DNA from: Heterohyrax brucei
Lineage: Eukaryota; Chordata; Mammalia; Hyracoidea; Procaviidae
Length of the DNA stretch: 64,000 nt
Assembly: GCA_028571685.1 (NCBI GenBank)
Contig: CM053143.1
Span: 4,951,501 to 5,015,500 of the forward strand
Direction: 5' to 3'
The translations under genes and the position numbers were made by a program. The notes beneath the pieces were generated by a model. That model searched no databases. It was not told the DNA's origin and saw only the letters and a list, made by a program, of their open reading frames with translations. Shown here in pieces: positions 1 through 11,322 of the stretch; within the stretch, counting starts at the first letter, position 1; each line of letters starts with the position of its first letter.

Positions 1-1257
1 AAGTCATCTCAAATGGAGAGAAAATTAAAAAGATGTTCAGAAGTTAAAGTCTAGTTTAAACTTACAATAATAAGGGAGATCATACAAGTAGCAGTAAAGC
101 AAAATAACAACATGACATATCAAGAAAAGAATAATAATACAGGAGTCTCAACAAACACAAAACCTACACTGGAAAAGATGAAAATTCAACCCATGAAGAA
201 GAATGGTCCATAACAGAATATTAAGAAAAACAGAAAACAGCACAAAAATAAATGCATTAAAATAACAGCACTAACCACATACCTACCAGTAATTACACTG
301 AATGTAAATGGATTCAACACTCCAATGAAGTGACAGCTAGTGACATCCTGGATCAAAAATCAGGATCCATCTGTACATTGCTCACAAGAAGCACACCTAA
401 GACTCAAAGATATGAACAAACTGAATATCAAAGGATTGAAAAATATACTAAGTCAACAACATATAAAGAAGAGCAAGAGTAGCAATACTAATCTCAGATA
501 AAATAGACTTTAATGTGAGATTCACCATCATGGACAAGGATGGTCAGTATTTATTCCTGAAAGTTTCAATATATAAACAGGACATAACAATATTAAATAT
601 CTATGCAACCAATACTAGAGCATATAAATACATTGAACAAACACTGACAACATTGAAAAACCAGATAGATCACTCCACAATAAAAATTTGAGACTCCAGC
701 ACTCCACTTTCAGTAATGGAGAGATCATCCAGAAAAAAAGCACAGGAAAGTTGCAGAAGACATTATGGCAACTGATCAACTAGACCTTATCGACATGTAC
801 AGAACTTTTCATCCATCAACATATAAGTGCATCTTCTTCTCCAGTGCACACGGAACATTTTACAGAATAGACCATCCAAACAACTGAATTATTGCAAAGC
901 ATCTTATAAGACCATAAAGCCATAAAACTTGAAATTGATAGCAAAAAAAACATAGGTAGAAACTCAGACTCGTGGAAACTAAACAATGTCATGCTCAAAA
1001 ATCCTTGGGTTATAGAAGTAATCAAGGACAAAATTAAGGAATTTGAGAAATCAAATGAAAATGAAAACACATTCTACCAGAACCTATGGGGTACAGCAAA
1101 AACAGTGCTCAGAGGTCAGTTTAATCTCTATAAATGCACACATTCAGAAAGAAGAAAGTATCCAAACCAAAGAATTAACCCTCCAGCTTGAATGAGTGAG
1201 AAAGCAATGGAGGAACACAACAGGAACCAGAAAACAAAGATAATAAAGATTAGAGCA
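1..1257 (+). mobile_element. L1 fragment A (start of ORF2, endonuclease region)
   Basis: The translation carries the opening of L1 ORF2 in broken frames: a TLNVNGFNTP-like start near 295, SWIKNQDPS and a QEAHL version of the endonuclease QETHL motif near 350-400, and an open end at 991-1191 (KNPWVIEVIKDKIKEF, then ENTFYQNLWGTAK). Stops and frameshifts are frequent, so it is dead. It lines up over its length with the L1 at 35985-40044. It begins before the window and stops abruptly at about 1257, where the 5' end of another L1 follows directly. The missing 3' part does not reappear after that second element. Confidence 0.9.
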
Positions 1258-1528
1258 AAAGGGGTGGAGCCAAGATGGCAGACTAGACAAAGTCTTCTCA
1301 GTTCCCTCTGAAAACTAATGCCTGGATTGATAATTGAACAGAGCACTCTGGACACCCAGGGAGACCTAGGATATGGCATAAGGTTGTCGGACTGTACTAT
1401 GTGCCACTAAATGGGAAACTTCCTTTTTTTGACACGAGCCAGCACATGCTGAATCCCGCTCCTGCTGACTCGCTGCTTTGGAGGACTGCAGGTAATAACG
1501 ATTTTGTTGTTGTTGTTGTTATTGTTAC

Positions 1529-1717
1529 TCAGGAGGCAGTGGATGGGCATAAACCAGCAAATACGCTGAACTGCAGGGCTAAAGTAAACAGTGTATCGTG
1601 CAGCACAGAGATAGTGTGTGGGATAGCCACATTTTGAAAGCCCACTGGCTCATTGAGAGCACCACTGCCCCTCCACCCTCTCTTTTCTAAACTCCACAAC
1701 AGATTCCTATATTTCAA
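1529..1717 (-). other. Antisense open frame in the 5' UTR of L1 element B
   Basis: A 62-codon frame runs antisense to the L1, 271-459 bases from its 5' end. Its second half (segments FQNVAIPHTIS and LFTLALQFSVFAG) matches, in the same frame, an antisense frame of the minus-strand L1 at 41400-48464 (FQYVTTPHTVS, LFTLALQFSVFAG). It ends at a TGA where the other copy reads CAG. Primate L1s have an antisense ORF0 in a similar place; any relation here is inference. Expression is unknown. Confidence 0.35.
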
Positions 1718-2331
1718 GGTGGGAAGGGCAGCACTGCTGGGATGCCATCAAGCTCCATTGGAGGGTGGAGTCATCCAACCGGAGGCCTCAACACAGGCTA
1801 TTTCGCAAAGCTGAGAAGCAGTGTCAGACCAGAAAGTGCTTTTCCAGCAGAAAGGCTCCTTTAGCAAACTGTTACCTCACGGGTAGGGCTCCGCTGAAGA
1901 TGACTTCAAAGTCATAACTCTTCCCTACTTTGAACTACATCATACCTTTTGGGGACAGCAAAAGAGGTGCTTCTGTTGTAAGCTGGAAGGTGGGGCCAGC
2001 CACACCTAATGGTCTGACTCACTTTGCAACAGTTGGACAGCTCCTAGATTTTTAAAATAAAACAGCCTGGACAAATAACTGCTGAATGGCCTGGCAGCAT
2101 CTATTCCAGCCTTTACTAACTCACATCAAAGGGTCAATTGATGCCCTCACCTCCAGTGATTCCATAATTAGGGGACCATCTCTGCCAGCCAGGAGGCAGA
2201 GATTGCCACCACAGAGAATCCACTGGGGCCAGTAGCTAGAGTACACAGAGGTGGCTGGTGAACAAATCTCTTTTCAGGACTACACCTCAGCTCCTGCTGA
2301 GGCAATGCTAGAGAAACTGAACAGCCTCTAG

Positions 2332-3290
2332 ATGGTGCAAACACAACAAACCACCACTAACCATTTAAAGAAACAGTCAGTGATGGCTCCAGAAAACTCC
2401 CAAAATAAAGAATTAAAAACTTCCCAGATGAAGAAGCCTTTCTGGAACCATCAGAGGTCAAGTACAAAAGAATTATGCATAGAAGCCTCAGAGATGAAAG
2501 AAATTGCAGAAGAGCAACATGAAAAAATCAAGCAACCTATTTGACTTCATGGAACAACAATGATCTGAAATCCAGCAGATCAATAACAAAATTACAGGAC
2601 TAGACAATTCAATCCAATGCCAAAAGAGCAGAATTGAGGAGATGAAAGTCAAACTTAGTGACAGTGCGGATAAAGTAACTCATCAGGATTTATGAGGAGA
2701 AATCAGAGAAAAGAAATAACAAAAAAGAAATAGCATTAAGAAACATGTGGGATGCTATTAAAAAGAATAATCTGTGACTAACTGGAGTTCTTGAAGAGGG
2801 AGGGATAGCTGAAAACATAGAGAATATTGTTGTTGGGTTGCTAACAGAAAACTTTCCTGAAATTATGAACAAAGAAAACATAGATATCCAAGATGTGTAT
2901 CGAATGCCACAGAAACTAGACCCCAAAAGAAAGACACAAAACATGCTATAATCAAGCTTAAAATGAAACATAAAGCGAGGCTCTTAAGGCAGTGAGGCTC
3001 AAAACAAAGTTAACATTTAGAGAGGAAGCCCTGTAGACTTTCATCTGACTTTTTGGCAGAAATGATGTTGGCAAAGAGATAGTGGAATGGCACATTCAAA
3101 GTCTTGAGAAAGAAACACTTCTACCCAAGAATTATATATCTTGGAAAGCTGTCTGTCAAATTTGAAGGTGAAATTAAGAGATTCTCAGATAAACAAAAGC
3201 TTAGAGATTTAATAAAAACCAAACCAAAACTCTAAGAAATACTGAAAGAAGCTCTTTGCTTAGAAAAACAAAACCATTCAGTGTATATTT
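2332..3290 (+). pseudogene. L1 element B ORF1 relic (RNA-binding chaperone)
   Basis: The first 70 codons are open (2332-2544) and include a segment like the N-terminus of the other ORF1 copies here, with an EEQHEKIKQ helix. The rest is recognisable only across frames: a coiled-coil/RRM linker near 2580-2960 (SIQCQKS, KHVG, NWSS) and a C-terminal domain near 3040-3240 (lysine-rich, ALKE-type end). In working L1s ORF1p is a trimeric RNA-binding chaperone of the retrotransposition particle. Many stops and frameshifts mean no product here. Confidence 0.85.
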
Positions 3291-3723
3291 AAGGAAGCAA
3301 TGCAAGACACAGCATCCAGAAACCTACTCAGTTAGGGAAGTCACAAAACTCAATCAGAAACTACAGTATTAAAAGAAGGGAACCAGTAATCATACCATGA
3401 AAACTGTGACACAATCACACTAATAAGAGAGATATATTACAGTAGTTATAGTCCTTTCAGATGGAGAGGAAGCTAAAATGATATACTACAGTGAAAATGG
3501 ATTTAAACTTAGAATACTAAGGGGGATCATAGGAGTAGCCACAAGCACAATGACAATGCAACATATCAAAACAAGAAACATAATACAGGAGTGTCAACAA
3601 TCACAAAGCCAACACTAAAAAAGATAAAAGTCAACCCATAAAGAAGAATGACCCAAAATAAAGCATTAAGAACAACATAGAAAACACAAACACTAAAAAC
3701 AAAGACATGAAAATGACAGTACT

Positions 3724-3893
3724 AAATACATAGCCACTGCAATCAAGTCAAATCTGACTCATAGTGACTCTAGAGGTTAGAGTAGCACTTCCCTATAGAG
3801 TTTCCAAGGAGCATCTGGTGGATTTGAATTGCAAACTTCTTTGTTAGCAGATGTAGCACTTAACCCCCTATGCCACCAGGGATTCCACTAAAC
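3724..3893 (-). mobile_element. AfroSINE inserted in L1 element B
   Basis: Read in reverse complement it has the whole AfroSINE order: a TGGCATAGGGGGTTAAGTGC head, a degenerate B box, the GGAAACTCTATAGGGAAGT central block and the GAGTCAGATTTGACT 3' region. It interrupts L1 sequence between about 3723 and 3894, so it is younger than L1 element B. Confidence 0.9.
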
Positions 3894-3894
3894 A

Positions 3895-6140
3895 CATAAC
3901 TATCAATAATTGATTGAATGTAAGTGTACTGAACATTCCAATAAAGAGACAACAAGTGATATCTTGGATCAAAAGACTATCCATTTACATGTTGCTTACA
4001 AGAAACACATCTTGGACTTAAAGATACAAACAAATTGAAAATTAAAGGATGGAATAATATATACTAAGCTAACAATATACGAAGAAGAGCAGGTGTGGCA
4101 ATATTAATCTCAGATAAAATAGATTTTAATGTAGAATCCACTATCATGGACAAGGTTCGTCACTATCTATTCCTGAAAGATTCAGTACACAATCAGGACT
4201 TAACAATGTTAAATATTTATGCACGTTATATTAGAGCACCATGAGTCGGATCCGACTCAACGGCACTTGGCTCGGCTGCAAACATGTTTTAGAAGTACTG
4301 ACTACATTGAAAAATGAGATAGACAACTCCATAATGATAGTTGGAAACTTTGACACTGTACTTGTAGTAATGGACAGATCATCCAGAAAAAAGGTCAGTA
4401 AAGACACAGAAGATCTTACAGCAATAATTAACCAACTAAAGCTCACCAACATAAGCAGAACTTCTTATCCATCAACAGATAAGTACATCTTCTTCTTGAA
4501 AGCACATGGAACATTTTTCAGAACAGACCATGGGTTAGGACATAAAATAAATCTACCAACCAAAGAAAGTCCTGGCCCAGATGGCCTCACCGGAGAGTTC
4601 TACCAAACTTTTAGAGAAGAGTGAACTCTAATACTCCTGAGACTATTTCACAGCATAGAAAGTGATGGAACACTCCCAAATTCATTCTATGATACCAGCA
4701 TCACCCTGATACCAAAGTCAGGGAAAGAACCAACAAAAAAAGGAGTACTACAGACCAATATCACTCATGAAACTAAATGCAAAAATCTTCAAAATCCTTG
4801 CCAGAGAATTCAACAGCATATCAAAAATTAATTCATCATGATCAAGTTAGATTCATACCAGGGGTGCAAGACTGGTTCAACATCAGAATGTAATTAATGT
4901 GATCAACCACATAAATAACACAAAAGATAAGAATCACCCGATTTTGTCAACTGATGCCAAAAAGGCACGTGACAAAGTCCAACAACCATTCGTGCTAAAA
5001 ACTCTCAGCAACATAAGAACAAAAGGTAGATTCCTGAATGCAGTAAGGGTCATCTATGCAAAGCAAACTGTCTGTATCATCCTGTATGGGGAGAGACTAA
5101 AAGAACTCACCTTGAGAACAGGAACTAGACAAGGATGCCCACTCTCACCGGCTCTATTCAGCATTGTACTAGAAGTTCTAGCTAGAGCAATTAGACAAGA
5201 CAAAGAAATAAAGGGCATCTGCATCAGCAAAAAACAAGTAAAAATCTCCCTATTTGCAAATGATATGATTTATATGCAGAGAATCCTGAAAAATCCATCA
5301 GTAAACTACTGGAACTAACAGGAGTTCAGAGAAATATCAGCATATAAGATAAAAGTAATTATATCAGTAGGATTCATTTATACTGACATAGATATCATCC
5401 AAGAAGAAATCACCAAATAAAATCATTCACTACAGCTCCCAAGAAGACTAAATATATAAGAATAAATCTAACTAGAGGATTGAGAGACCTATACAAAGAG
5501 AACTACAAGACCTTATTTCAAGAAACTAAGAGACTTAACCTAAATGGAGAAACCTACCCTGCTGTGGATAGGAAGAATTAACATTGTGAAAATGTCTATT
5601 TTACCCAAAGTAATCTACATATATAAGATCTACATATATATATATACATATATATAAATGCTCACGGTCATTAGCTATCAGAGAATTTCAAATAAAAACT
5701 ACAATGAGATACCATCTCATCCCAGCAAGGTTCGACATAATCCAAAAACAACAGAACAAAAAACGCTAGATAGGCTATGGAGTGATTAGAATTCTTACAC
5801 TGCGGTGGGATTGCAAAATCTGGTGCTTCCTTAAAAAACTGGAAGTAGATGTACTATTTGATCCAGTAATCTTGTTGCTCAGAATTTATCCTACAAAAAC
5901 AAAGGCTGTCACAGAAACAGACACATGCACACAAATATTTACTGTAGCACAGTCCACAATAGCAAAAAGATGGAATCAAACCAGGTTCCCATCAACAGAT
6001 GAATAAACAAACTTGGGACATATTCTCTACGGAACACTATGCAATGATGGTTTTAGGAAGCATGTCATAACCTGGTTTCAACTGAACGAATTTAGGATGA
6101 ACGAAATCAGTCAGCAGCAGAAGGATAAATACTGTATGAG
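3895..6140 (+). pseudogene. L1 element B ORF2 relic (endonuclease and reverse transcriptase)
   Basis: Relic of the L1 endonuclease/reverse transcriptase. An open stretch at 4241-4624 fuses the end of the endonuclease (HGTFFRTDHGLGHK) directly to the reverse-transcriptase start (KESPGPDGLTGEFYQTF), showing an in-frame deletion of about 0.8 kb. At 4899-5318 lie [10 protein letters not shown] (palm motif A region), [10 protein letters not shown] (motif B) and FAND at 5253-5264, where the catalytic motif should be FADD. The C-terminal piece at 5782-6006 has IWCFLKKLEVDV and RWNQTRFPSTDE. The mutated FADD, the two deletions and the stops rule out activity. Confidence 0.9.
4239..4278 (+). mobile_element. 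AfroSINE 3'-tail fragment in L1 element B
   Basis: About 40 bases equal to the AfroSINE 3' end (ATGAGTCGGATCCGACTCAA then ACTTGGCTCGGCTG) replace a short piece of L1 ORF2, which should continue from GAGCAT to ACATTGAACAAAC. No clean target-site duplication; some L1 sequence was lost with the insertion. Confidence 0.75.
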
Positions 6141-6179
6141 ACTCCTGCTATAAAAATTTAAAAATAGACTTCTATACAG

Positions 6180-7126
6180 TAGAAAAGACTCTTTGACAAC
6201 TACAAGGGTGGGGAGGAAGGTCAGGAGTTGGTCATAGATTCAATAGCTGATAGGAATTTGGTTAGTCAAAAGCAATGACAGCACACAGTAGCCAGTAGAT
6301 CAACTTAACTGGACTTCACCATAAACTGAAAGCTCTTCTAATCTCAACCCAATGTTGCAAGGACAGTGTAGCAGGGTTGGGGTCTGGGGACCATGTTCTC
6401 AGGTGACAAAGAGGTCAACTGGCATATTAGCCCGTTGCTAAGAGACTCTTCTGCACCACATAGTGGTGAGTGGCAGCTGGGGTCCTAAAAGCCAGCAAGC
6501 TGCTATCTGGGGTGCACCAAGTTGTCCCAGTTGAGCCGGAACAGATGATCACCAAGAACAACAAAGGCGTGAGTAAAAAAGAGCCCAGGAGACAGAAGGA
6601 CCCATCTGAAGGGTAGACTGTATCAACATTTGACCAGAAGAAACAGGATGTGCCCAGCCACCACCAAAGACAGCTGTGAAGGGGCACACAGTGTTGAGTC
6701 TCTATGGCAACATGAGAAAAAGAGGGATGCAGCTCAAGAACTCTACTAAAAGACCACAACTGATGGTCTGACAGCCTGGGGGAGCATGGCCCCTAGACCT
6801 GCTGCTGCCCCTGTCTATAAAACACCTCAGAGGTCAACTCTTTTGACAAAAATGGACTGGATTCGGAGACACTATGTGACCATATGGTGTGCATGCTTAT
6901 GGTTCTGTGCATCTATAGGATGCTGTCCTACTGGTCTCCTTCTAGACGGGAGAGCAGAGGGTGGAGACGAGGGGGCAGGAGCTTGTTAAGGGGTTACGAA
7001 AAGTGTCACATGCAAAGAAGAGTGTGTTGTCATGGTCCAAGGACAGCATAGGAGCTGTAGATAGCCGGGCATGCAAAATGATTTGGGTTGTATACTTTCA
7101 CTTAATCGTAACAAAAAAAATTAAAT
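6180..7126 (+). other. L1 element B 3' UTR with short open frame
   Basis: GC-richer 3' UTR shared with the L1 copies ending at 40044 and 41400. It contains GGGGTCCTAAAAGCC, ACAGATGATCACCAAGAACA and GACCTGCTGCTGCCCCTG, and ends in an A-rich tail. A 67-codon sense frame at 6786-6989 (RPAAAPVYKTPQRSTL) corresponds to longer open frames at the same place in two other copies. Confidence 0.8.
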
Positions 7127-7132
7127 TTTTAT

Positions 7133-7449
7133 TAAGAAAGTCATAAATAAATGTATTTGTCGATATGTGTATGGTGTTTGTGTACATGTATGCATACATA
7201 TATGTTGTGGTTGTGGTGTTAATGATAGCTGAAATAGTCAGAGAAGTGGGCAGAACAGGAACTGATGACAGATTGAAAATAGATTTCAACCCGAAAAACA
7301 GAAAGCAGATGAAAATTCAACTTTTGCTTAAGGTTTTGTCACTCCTTTAAGAAGGTAAACTTTAAATGAGATTGTCGAGTAACGTTAAGCTCTGTTTACA
7401 ATTGGTCTGAATGATTCATTGTGCAGAGTCCTGTAACTTTACTTACTGT
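7133..7449. other. Unassigned sequence with TG/TA-rich microsatellite
   Basis: A degenerate TG/TA tract at about 7163-7215 is followed by 230 bases in which I recognise no repeat, gene or signal. Confidence 0.5.
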
Positions 7450-8123
7450 TTGTAATAGTTTTCTATTGTTGCTGCAATACTTAATCACTTTAAACAACAC
7501 AAATTTATTATCTTAGAGTTCTACAGGTCAGAAGTCTGATACAGGTCACATGGGGGTAAAATCAAAGTAAGAGCAAAAAAGTACTTCTCTCTAGAATCTC
7601 TAGGAAATAACCTGTTTCCTTGTCTTTCCCCACTTCTAGAGAAAGCCTGCATTGTTGGCTCCTAGCTTCCTTTTTACCTTCTCAAAATCAGCAAAGATGG
7701 TCTGAGTATCTCTCACATTGCATCCCTCTAATTTTCTCTTCAAACTCCTCATCCATTTTTAAGGATCCTTGTGATTATATCAGATACCCTAGTTGCACAG
7801 TGGTTAGGTGCCATGGCTGCTAACCAGAAGGTCAGCAGTTCAAATCCAACAGGTGCTCCTTGGAAACTCTGTGGGACAGTTCTACTTTGTCTATGGGTTT
7901 GCCATGAGTGAGAATTGACAGCAGTGGGTTTGATTTTGGTTTTGTGATTATGTGAAGTTCATCCTAAGAATCCAGAATCACCTATTTTAACATCTATTGA
8001 TAACTTTAATTCCATGTACTAACTTAATTCCACTTTGCCATGTAACATACATATCACACTTACAGGTTCCAGGGATTGGTATGTGTAGATTTTGGGGGAT
8101 CATTATTCTGTCTACCACACTCT
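7450..8123 (-). mobile_element. MLT1-type LTR (ERVL-MaLR), split by an AfroSINE
   Basis: Read on the minus strand the element starts TGTGGTAGACAGAATAATGA and ends with the MLT1 features AATAAATTTGTGTTGTTTAA and a GCAGCAACAATAGAAAAC-like end. The plus-strand pieces are 7450-7780 and 7943-8123. It is an old solo LTR of a mammalian endogenous retrovirus-like family, common to placental mammals. No internal coding sequence is next to it. Confidence 0.75.
7781..7942 (+). mobile_element. AfroSINE inside the MLT1 LTR
   Basis: The head (TTGCACAGTGGTTAGGTGCC), TGCTAACCAGAAGGTCAGCA, the B-box-like GTTCAAATCC, the GGAAACTCTGTGGGACAGTT block and the GTGGGTTTGATTTTGGTTTT tail are all present. A 9-bp direct repeat, TGTGATTAT, flanks it at 7770-7778 and 7943-7951. 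Confidence 0.92.
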
Positions 8124-8203
8124 TGTACCTCTCCCTGTTGTCCATACTGCTCACCACAGTTCATTAATTTCCATTCATTCAATATCATGTCTAACTTTTT
8201 AAA

Positions 8204-8280
8204 GTGGTTTTGGTTGCACAATGGTTAAGCACTTGGCTGCTAACCAAAAGTTTTGGCAGTTGGGTCCCCCAAATACTCAT
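8204..8280 (+). mobile_element. AfroSINE 5' fragment
   Basis: Has only the head: TTGCACAATGGTTAAGCACT and GGCTGCTAACCAAAAG, stopping after the B-box region. The matching 3' part appears about 255 bases downstream, so this may be one SINE split by an insertion. Confidence 0.8.
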
Positions 8281-8535
8281 TGCTGTCGCCTAGATTCTGT
8301 GAAGATTCAGTAGTTTTGCATGAATAATAGGCATCTCCTTCATTTGTTTGCCAAACACGTCCTTCCTCAGCAAAAATATTTTCCTGTGTACCATGCTTTT
8401 TTTTCAATAGAAATATGTTAAAAATAATTTTTTAAAAAATGCACAGTGCCATTTATTAAAATATCTCTCAGGACTGTATGCAGTTCAAAAACAAATGTAG
8501 AAAGCTTGCATTGTATGTTCAGAAATGTGCTATAG
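8281..8535. other. Unassigned 255 bases between two AfroSINE halves
   Basis: AT-rich sequence with a poly-T run near 8398-8404. It lies between the 5' half and the 3' half of an AfroSINE, as if inserted, but matches no family I recognise. Confidence 0.4.
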
Positions 8536-8617
8536 CCTTGAAAACCTTTTGTGACAGTTCTACTGTGTTTCAGAGTCACTGCGTCAGAACTGACTTGATT
8601 CCAATGGGTTTGGTTTA
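8536..8617 (+). mobile_element. AfroSINE 3' fragment
   Basis: Contains the central block and the 3' end (GTGACAGTTCTACTGTGTTT, CAGAACTGACTTGATTCCAA, TGGGTTTGGTTT). Probably the other half of the fragment at 8204-8280. Confidence 0.8.
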
Positions 8618-8782
8618 GTGAACATTTAATTTTTGTCTATCTAAAACCTTACACTCACAGTTCATCTCAGGCACATAGTTCACTCAGTCCCGTTCACGGA
8701 TCTGAAGATTTTTAGCCAAAAGAAATATTGTCCCTGTGGAATCTATGGGAATATAGTTTTCTTTCCTCTGTTTACTTACAGA

Positions 8783-8954
8783 AGTACTCGTGGCTTAGTG
8801 GTTAGGAGCTATGACTGCTAATCCTAAATAAAGGGAGGCAGTTCAAATCCACCAGGTACACTTTGGTAAACTTTATGGGGGTAGTTCTGCTCTGTCCTAC
8901 GGAGTTGATGTTGGAATCAACTTGACAGCAATGAGGTTTTTTTTTTTTTTTTTT
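8783..8954 (+). mobile_element. AfroSINE with long poly-T tail
   Basis: Diverged AfroSINE (GTGGCTTAGTGGTTAGGAGC head, GTAGTTCTGCTCTGTCCTAC block, GGAATCAACTTGACAGCAAT end). It ends in a run of about 17 T at 8938-8954 in place of the usual TTTGG-rich tail, probably by slippage in the tail. Confidence 0.9.
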
Positions 8955-10088
8955 CTTGTCTGGTTTTTGTTTGACTCACCTATACTCCATTGTTACCACT
9001 GTTGCCACTACTTGCCTGATGAGCCCCAAAATTCAGCATAAAGAGAAATCATTTCATCCTGCAATTAGAAGTTTTTAACATGATGGAATTTAGTATGAAA
9101 ACCTTCTTAAGAACGTACTGAATTTGTAAAGGCCCATGTTATTTGGGGTTATTTTCTGTTTCTAGGTAAATTGTGTTACTACTATTATTACTGATGTTTT
9201 GGAAGAAGACAACCAGTAGTCTTTTACCAAGATTTAGAAGTTAAATGTTTCCTTGGATTGCTGTCACCTTAATTCCGTTTTCCACCTTTCTCTTACCTTT
9301 TTGACCCGTCTTTACTCCTTTCCTTTCCGTGTTACCTCCTTCTTTTCTTCATTAATCTGAAGTTTATCCAGCTTCCCATATATTCAGAGCCATTTTTACT
9401 CTTTCTTCTTTCCCTGAAAATAGTATGAAACTAAGCCAGTTGTGTTTAAAGTCCTGAAGAAAATAGTCACTAAGCAAAACAAAATGCTCTAAAATATTTA
9501 GCTACACCTTCAGATTACAGTCAAGATGGTGTTTTAAATTAAAACATGCATGCACAAATACTGTTCCAGTTCAAAGGCCGCAGGAAATAAATATTTTATG
9601 TAGAAAAAAAATAAATTTTAAACATACATATTTATAACCTATTACTTGAAATGTTGGATTTAATGAAATAATTGAAAACAGAACAAAGTCAAGGTAAAAG
9701 CTTTTACCATTTCCTCTGGCAGTGAAATGTTCTTGTCATAAAATACTCACAGTTCAATTCCTTTCTGTTTTCTGAGGGCAAGTATTTCACTTAAGGGAAG
9801 ATTTCTTTCCCTCAGGAATGTTTATTACCACCAATTTAGATGCTGTCTAAAAATCAGAGAAACCCTTCTGCATACTGTGAAACACGGGACGAAATTTTAC
9901 ATCAATAAATTAGAAATGAAGCAAGCAACAGTGATTTAATATTTATTTATTTTTAAAAATTGAAATAGAACTGATATTGTAAAACAGAAAGTCAGCTGAT
10001 TTTAGCAACCAGTACAGAACTTCCATTTGGTGCTTACGTGGTCATTTCATTCTGAGGTATATAATCAATTGCAATGAATATATATATG
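8955..10088. other. No recognisable feature
   Basis: About 1.1 kb of AT-rich sequence on both strands with no long open frame and no repeat family I can name. Short A-runs occur near 9600 and 9950. Confidence 0.5.
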
Positions 10089-10428
10089 AGTCACTGGGTG
10101 GCACAATGCTTAAATGCTCTACTATTAACTGAAAGTTTGGCAGTTCAGACTCATCCAGAGGTACCAGAAGGACGTTTGGGGCAATCTTCTTCAGAAAGGA
10201 CGTCACCCACTGCCGTCAAGTTGGGTACAACTCATAGCAACCCTAGAGGTCAGAGGAGAACTGCCCGATAGAGTTCCCAAAGAGCACCTGGCAGATCTAA
10301 ACAGCTTAACTTTGGTGAGCACTTAACCCGCTACAGTCCTGAAAATTCAATAGACCAGTTTCTACTCCGTATATATAGAGTATCTATGAGATGGAATTGA
10401 CGTGATGGCAACTAACAACAACAAATAC
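10089..10428 (+). mobile_element. AfroSINE split by a nested AfroSINE
   Basis: The plus-strand head is at 10089-10205 (GGGTGGCACAATGCTTAAAT). The 3' part resumes at about 10336 and ends GATGGCAACTAACAACAAC near 10421, the same AACAACAAC-type end seen on RTE copies. Between them lies a minus-strand AfroSINE. Confidence 0.8.
10206..10335 (-). mobile_element. Nested AfroSINE
   Basis: On the plus strand it begins CCCACTGCCGTCAAGTTGGG and ends GCACTTAACCCGCTAC, which is the reverse complement of a whole but shortened AfroSINE. It sits inside the copy at 10089-10428. Confidence 0.8.
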
Positions 10429-10439
10429 ATACATTTTTG

Positions 10440-10628
10440 TTTTGTGCCACGGAATCGATCCCGACTCATACTGTCCAATGTGACAGAGCAGAACTGTCCC
10501 ATAGGGTTTCCTTCCTAGGCTGTAATCTGTATGGAGAAACGATTATCAGATCGTTTCTGCCTCGCAGCTACTGATGGATTCAAACTCACAACTTTGCAGT
10601 CAGCAGCCCGGCATTTAACGGTAGCATA
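10440..10628 (-). mobile_element. AfroSINE
   Basis: Full-length AfroSINE in reverse: GATCCCGACTCATACTGTCC, CCATAGGGTTTCCTTCCTAG, then the head region AGTCAGCAGCCCGGCATTTA. A short TA/CA-rich tract follows to about 10665. Confidence 0.9.
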
Positions 10629-10777
10629 CATATATACACATATCTACATGCACACATACACGCACACTTCTTAGGCTGCCTTGCAGTAATCTTTCTTCCC
10701 ATAACAATTCTGGGAATCCCAGTGCTTCATTAATATGTAACTCTGGAAACCGATTTTCATTACAGCTTTTTTGCTAC

Positions 10778-11322
10778 TTTCTTGGTTATCTGGTACTGCC
10801 TTAGCAGAAATACCATGGTTTTAACAAAGAAAAGTTTATTGTCACATAGACCAGTAGGCTAGAAGTCTGAATTCAGGATGCCAGCTCCAGGGTAGGCACG
10901 CTCTCTGTCGGCTCTGGAGTAAAATCTTGGTGTTGCATCAGTCTTTCTTTGGTCTGAGAACATCTCCATGTAGGAACCTCAGGTCTGAAGGACGAGCTCT
11001 GCTCCTAGTGCTGCTTTCTTGATGGCATGAGGTCCCCAACTCTCTGCTTGCTTCTCTTTCCTTTTATCTCTTACAGGATAAAAGGTAGTACAAGCCACAT
11101 TCCAGGGAAACTCCCTTTACATTGGAGCAGGGAGGAGACCTTAAGAAAGGTGTTACAGTCCCACCCTAATCCTCTTTAACATAATTCAGTCTTTTAGCCA
11201 CAGGCAGAGATTAGGGTTTACAGCACAGGAAATTTATAAAATGGAAGACAATCATATAATATTGGGAATCAGGGCCCAGGCAAATTGTTGCATTTGGAGG
11301 GGCACACAGTTAAACCAATGAT
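10778..11322 (-). mobile_element. MaLR-like solo LTR, younger than MLT1
   Basis: The plus strand shows GGTTATCTGGTACTGCC, AAGAAAAGTTTATTGTCACA, a GGATGCCAGCTCCAGGG block, CTCTCTGCTTGCTTCTCTTT, GGAAACTCCCTTTACATTGG and CACCCTAATCCTCTTTAACA, ending in a GGGGCACACAGTTAAACCAA region. This parallels the MLT1 layout in reverse, but the sequence is a separate and better-preserved family that I associate with elephant-type genomes from memory. No retroviral coding sequence is attached. Confidence 0.65.

Larger units (their letters stand above)
1258..7126 (+). mobile_element. L1 element B, full-ended but internally deleted
   Basis: The 5' end has the usual G-rich start followed by GGAGCCAAGATGGC, and the element finishes in an A-rich tail near 7112-7130. 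Order: 5' UTR 1258-2331, ORF1 relic 2332-3290, ORF2 relic from about 3900 to 6140, 3' UTR about 6180-7126. Compared with the other L1s here, about 0.8 kb is missing at 4545 (end of endonuclease joined to the start of reverse transcriptase) and about 0.85 kb at 5640 (mid C-terminal region, now a TA-rich microsatellite). An AfroSINE lies at 3724-3893 and an AfroSINE tail at 4239-4278. No convincing target-site duplication is visible. Confidence 0.92.
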
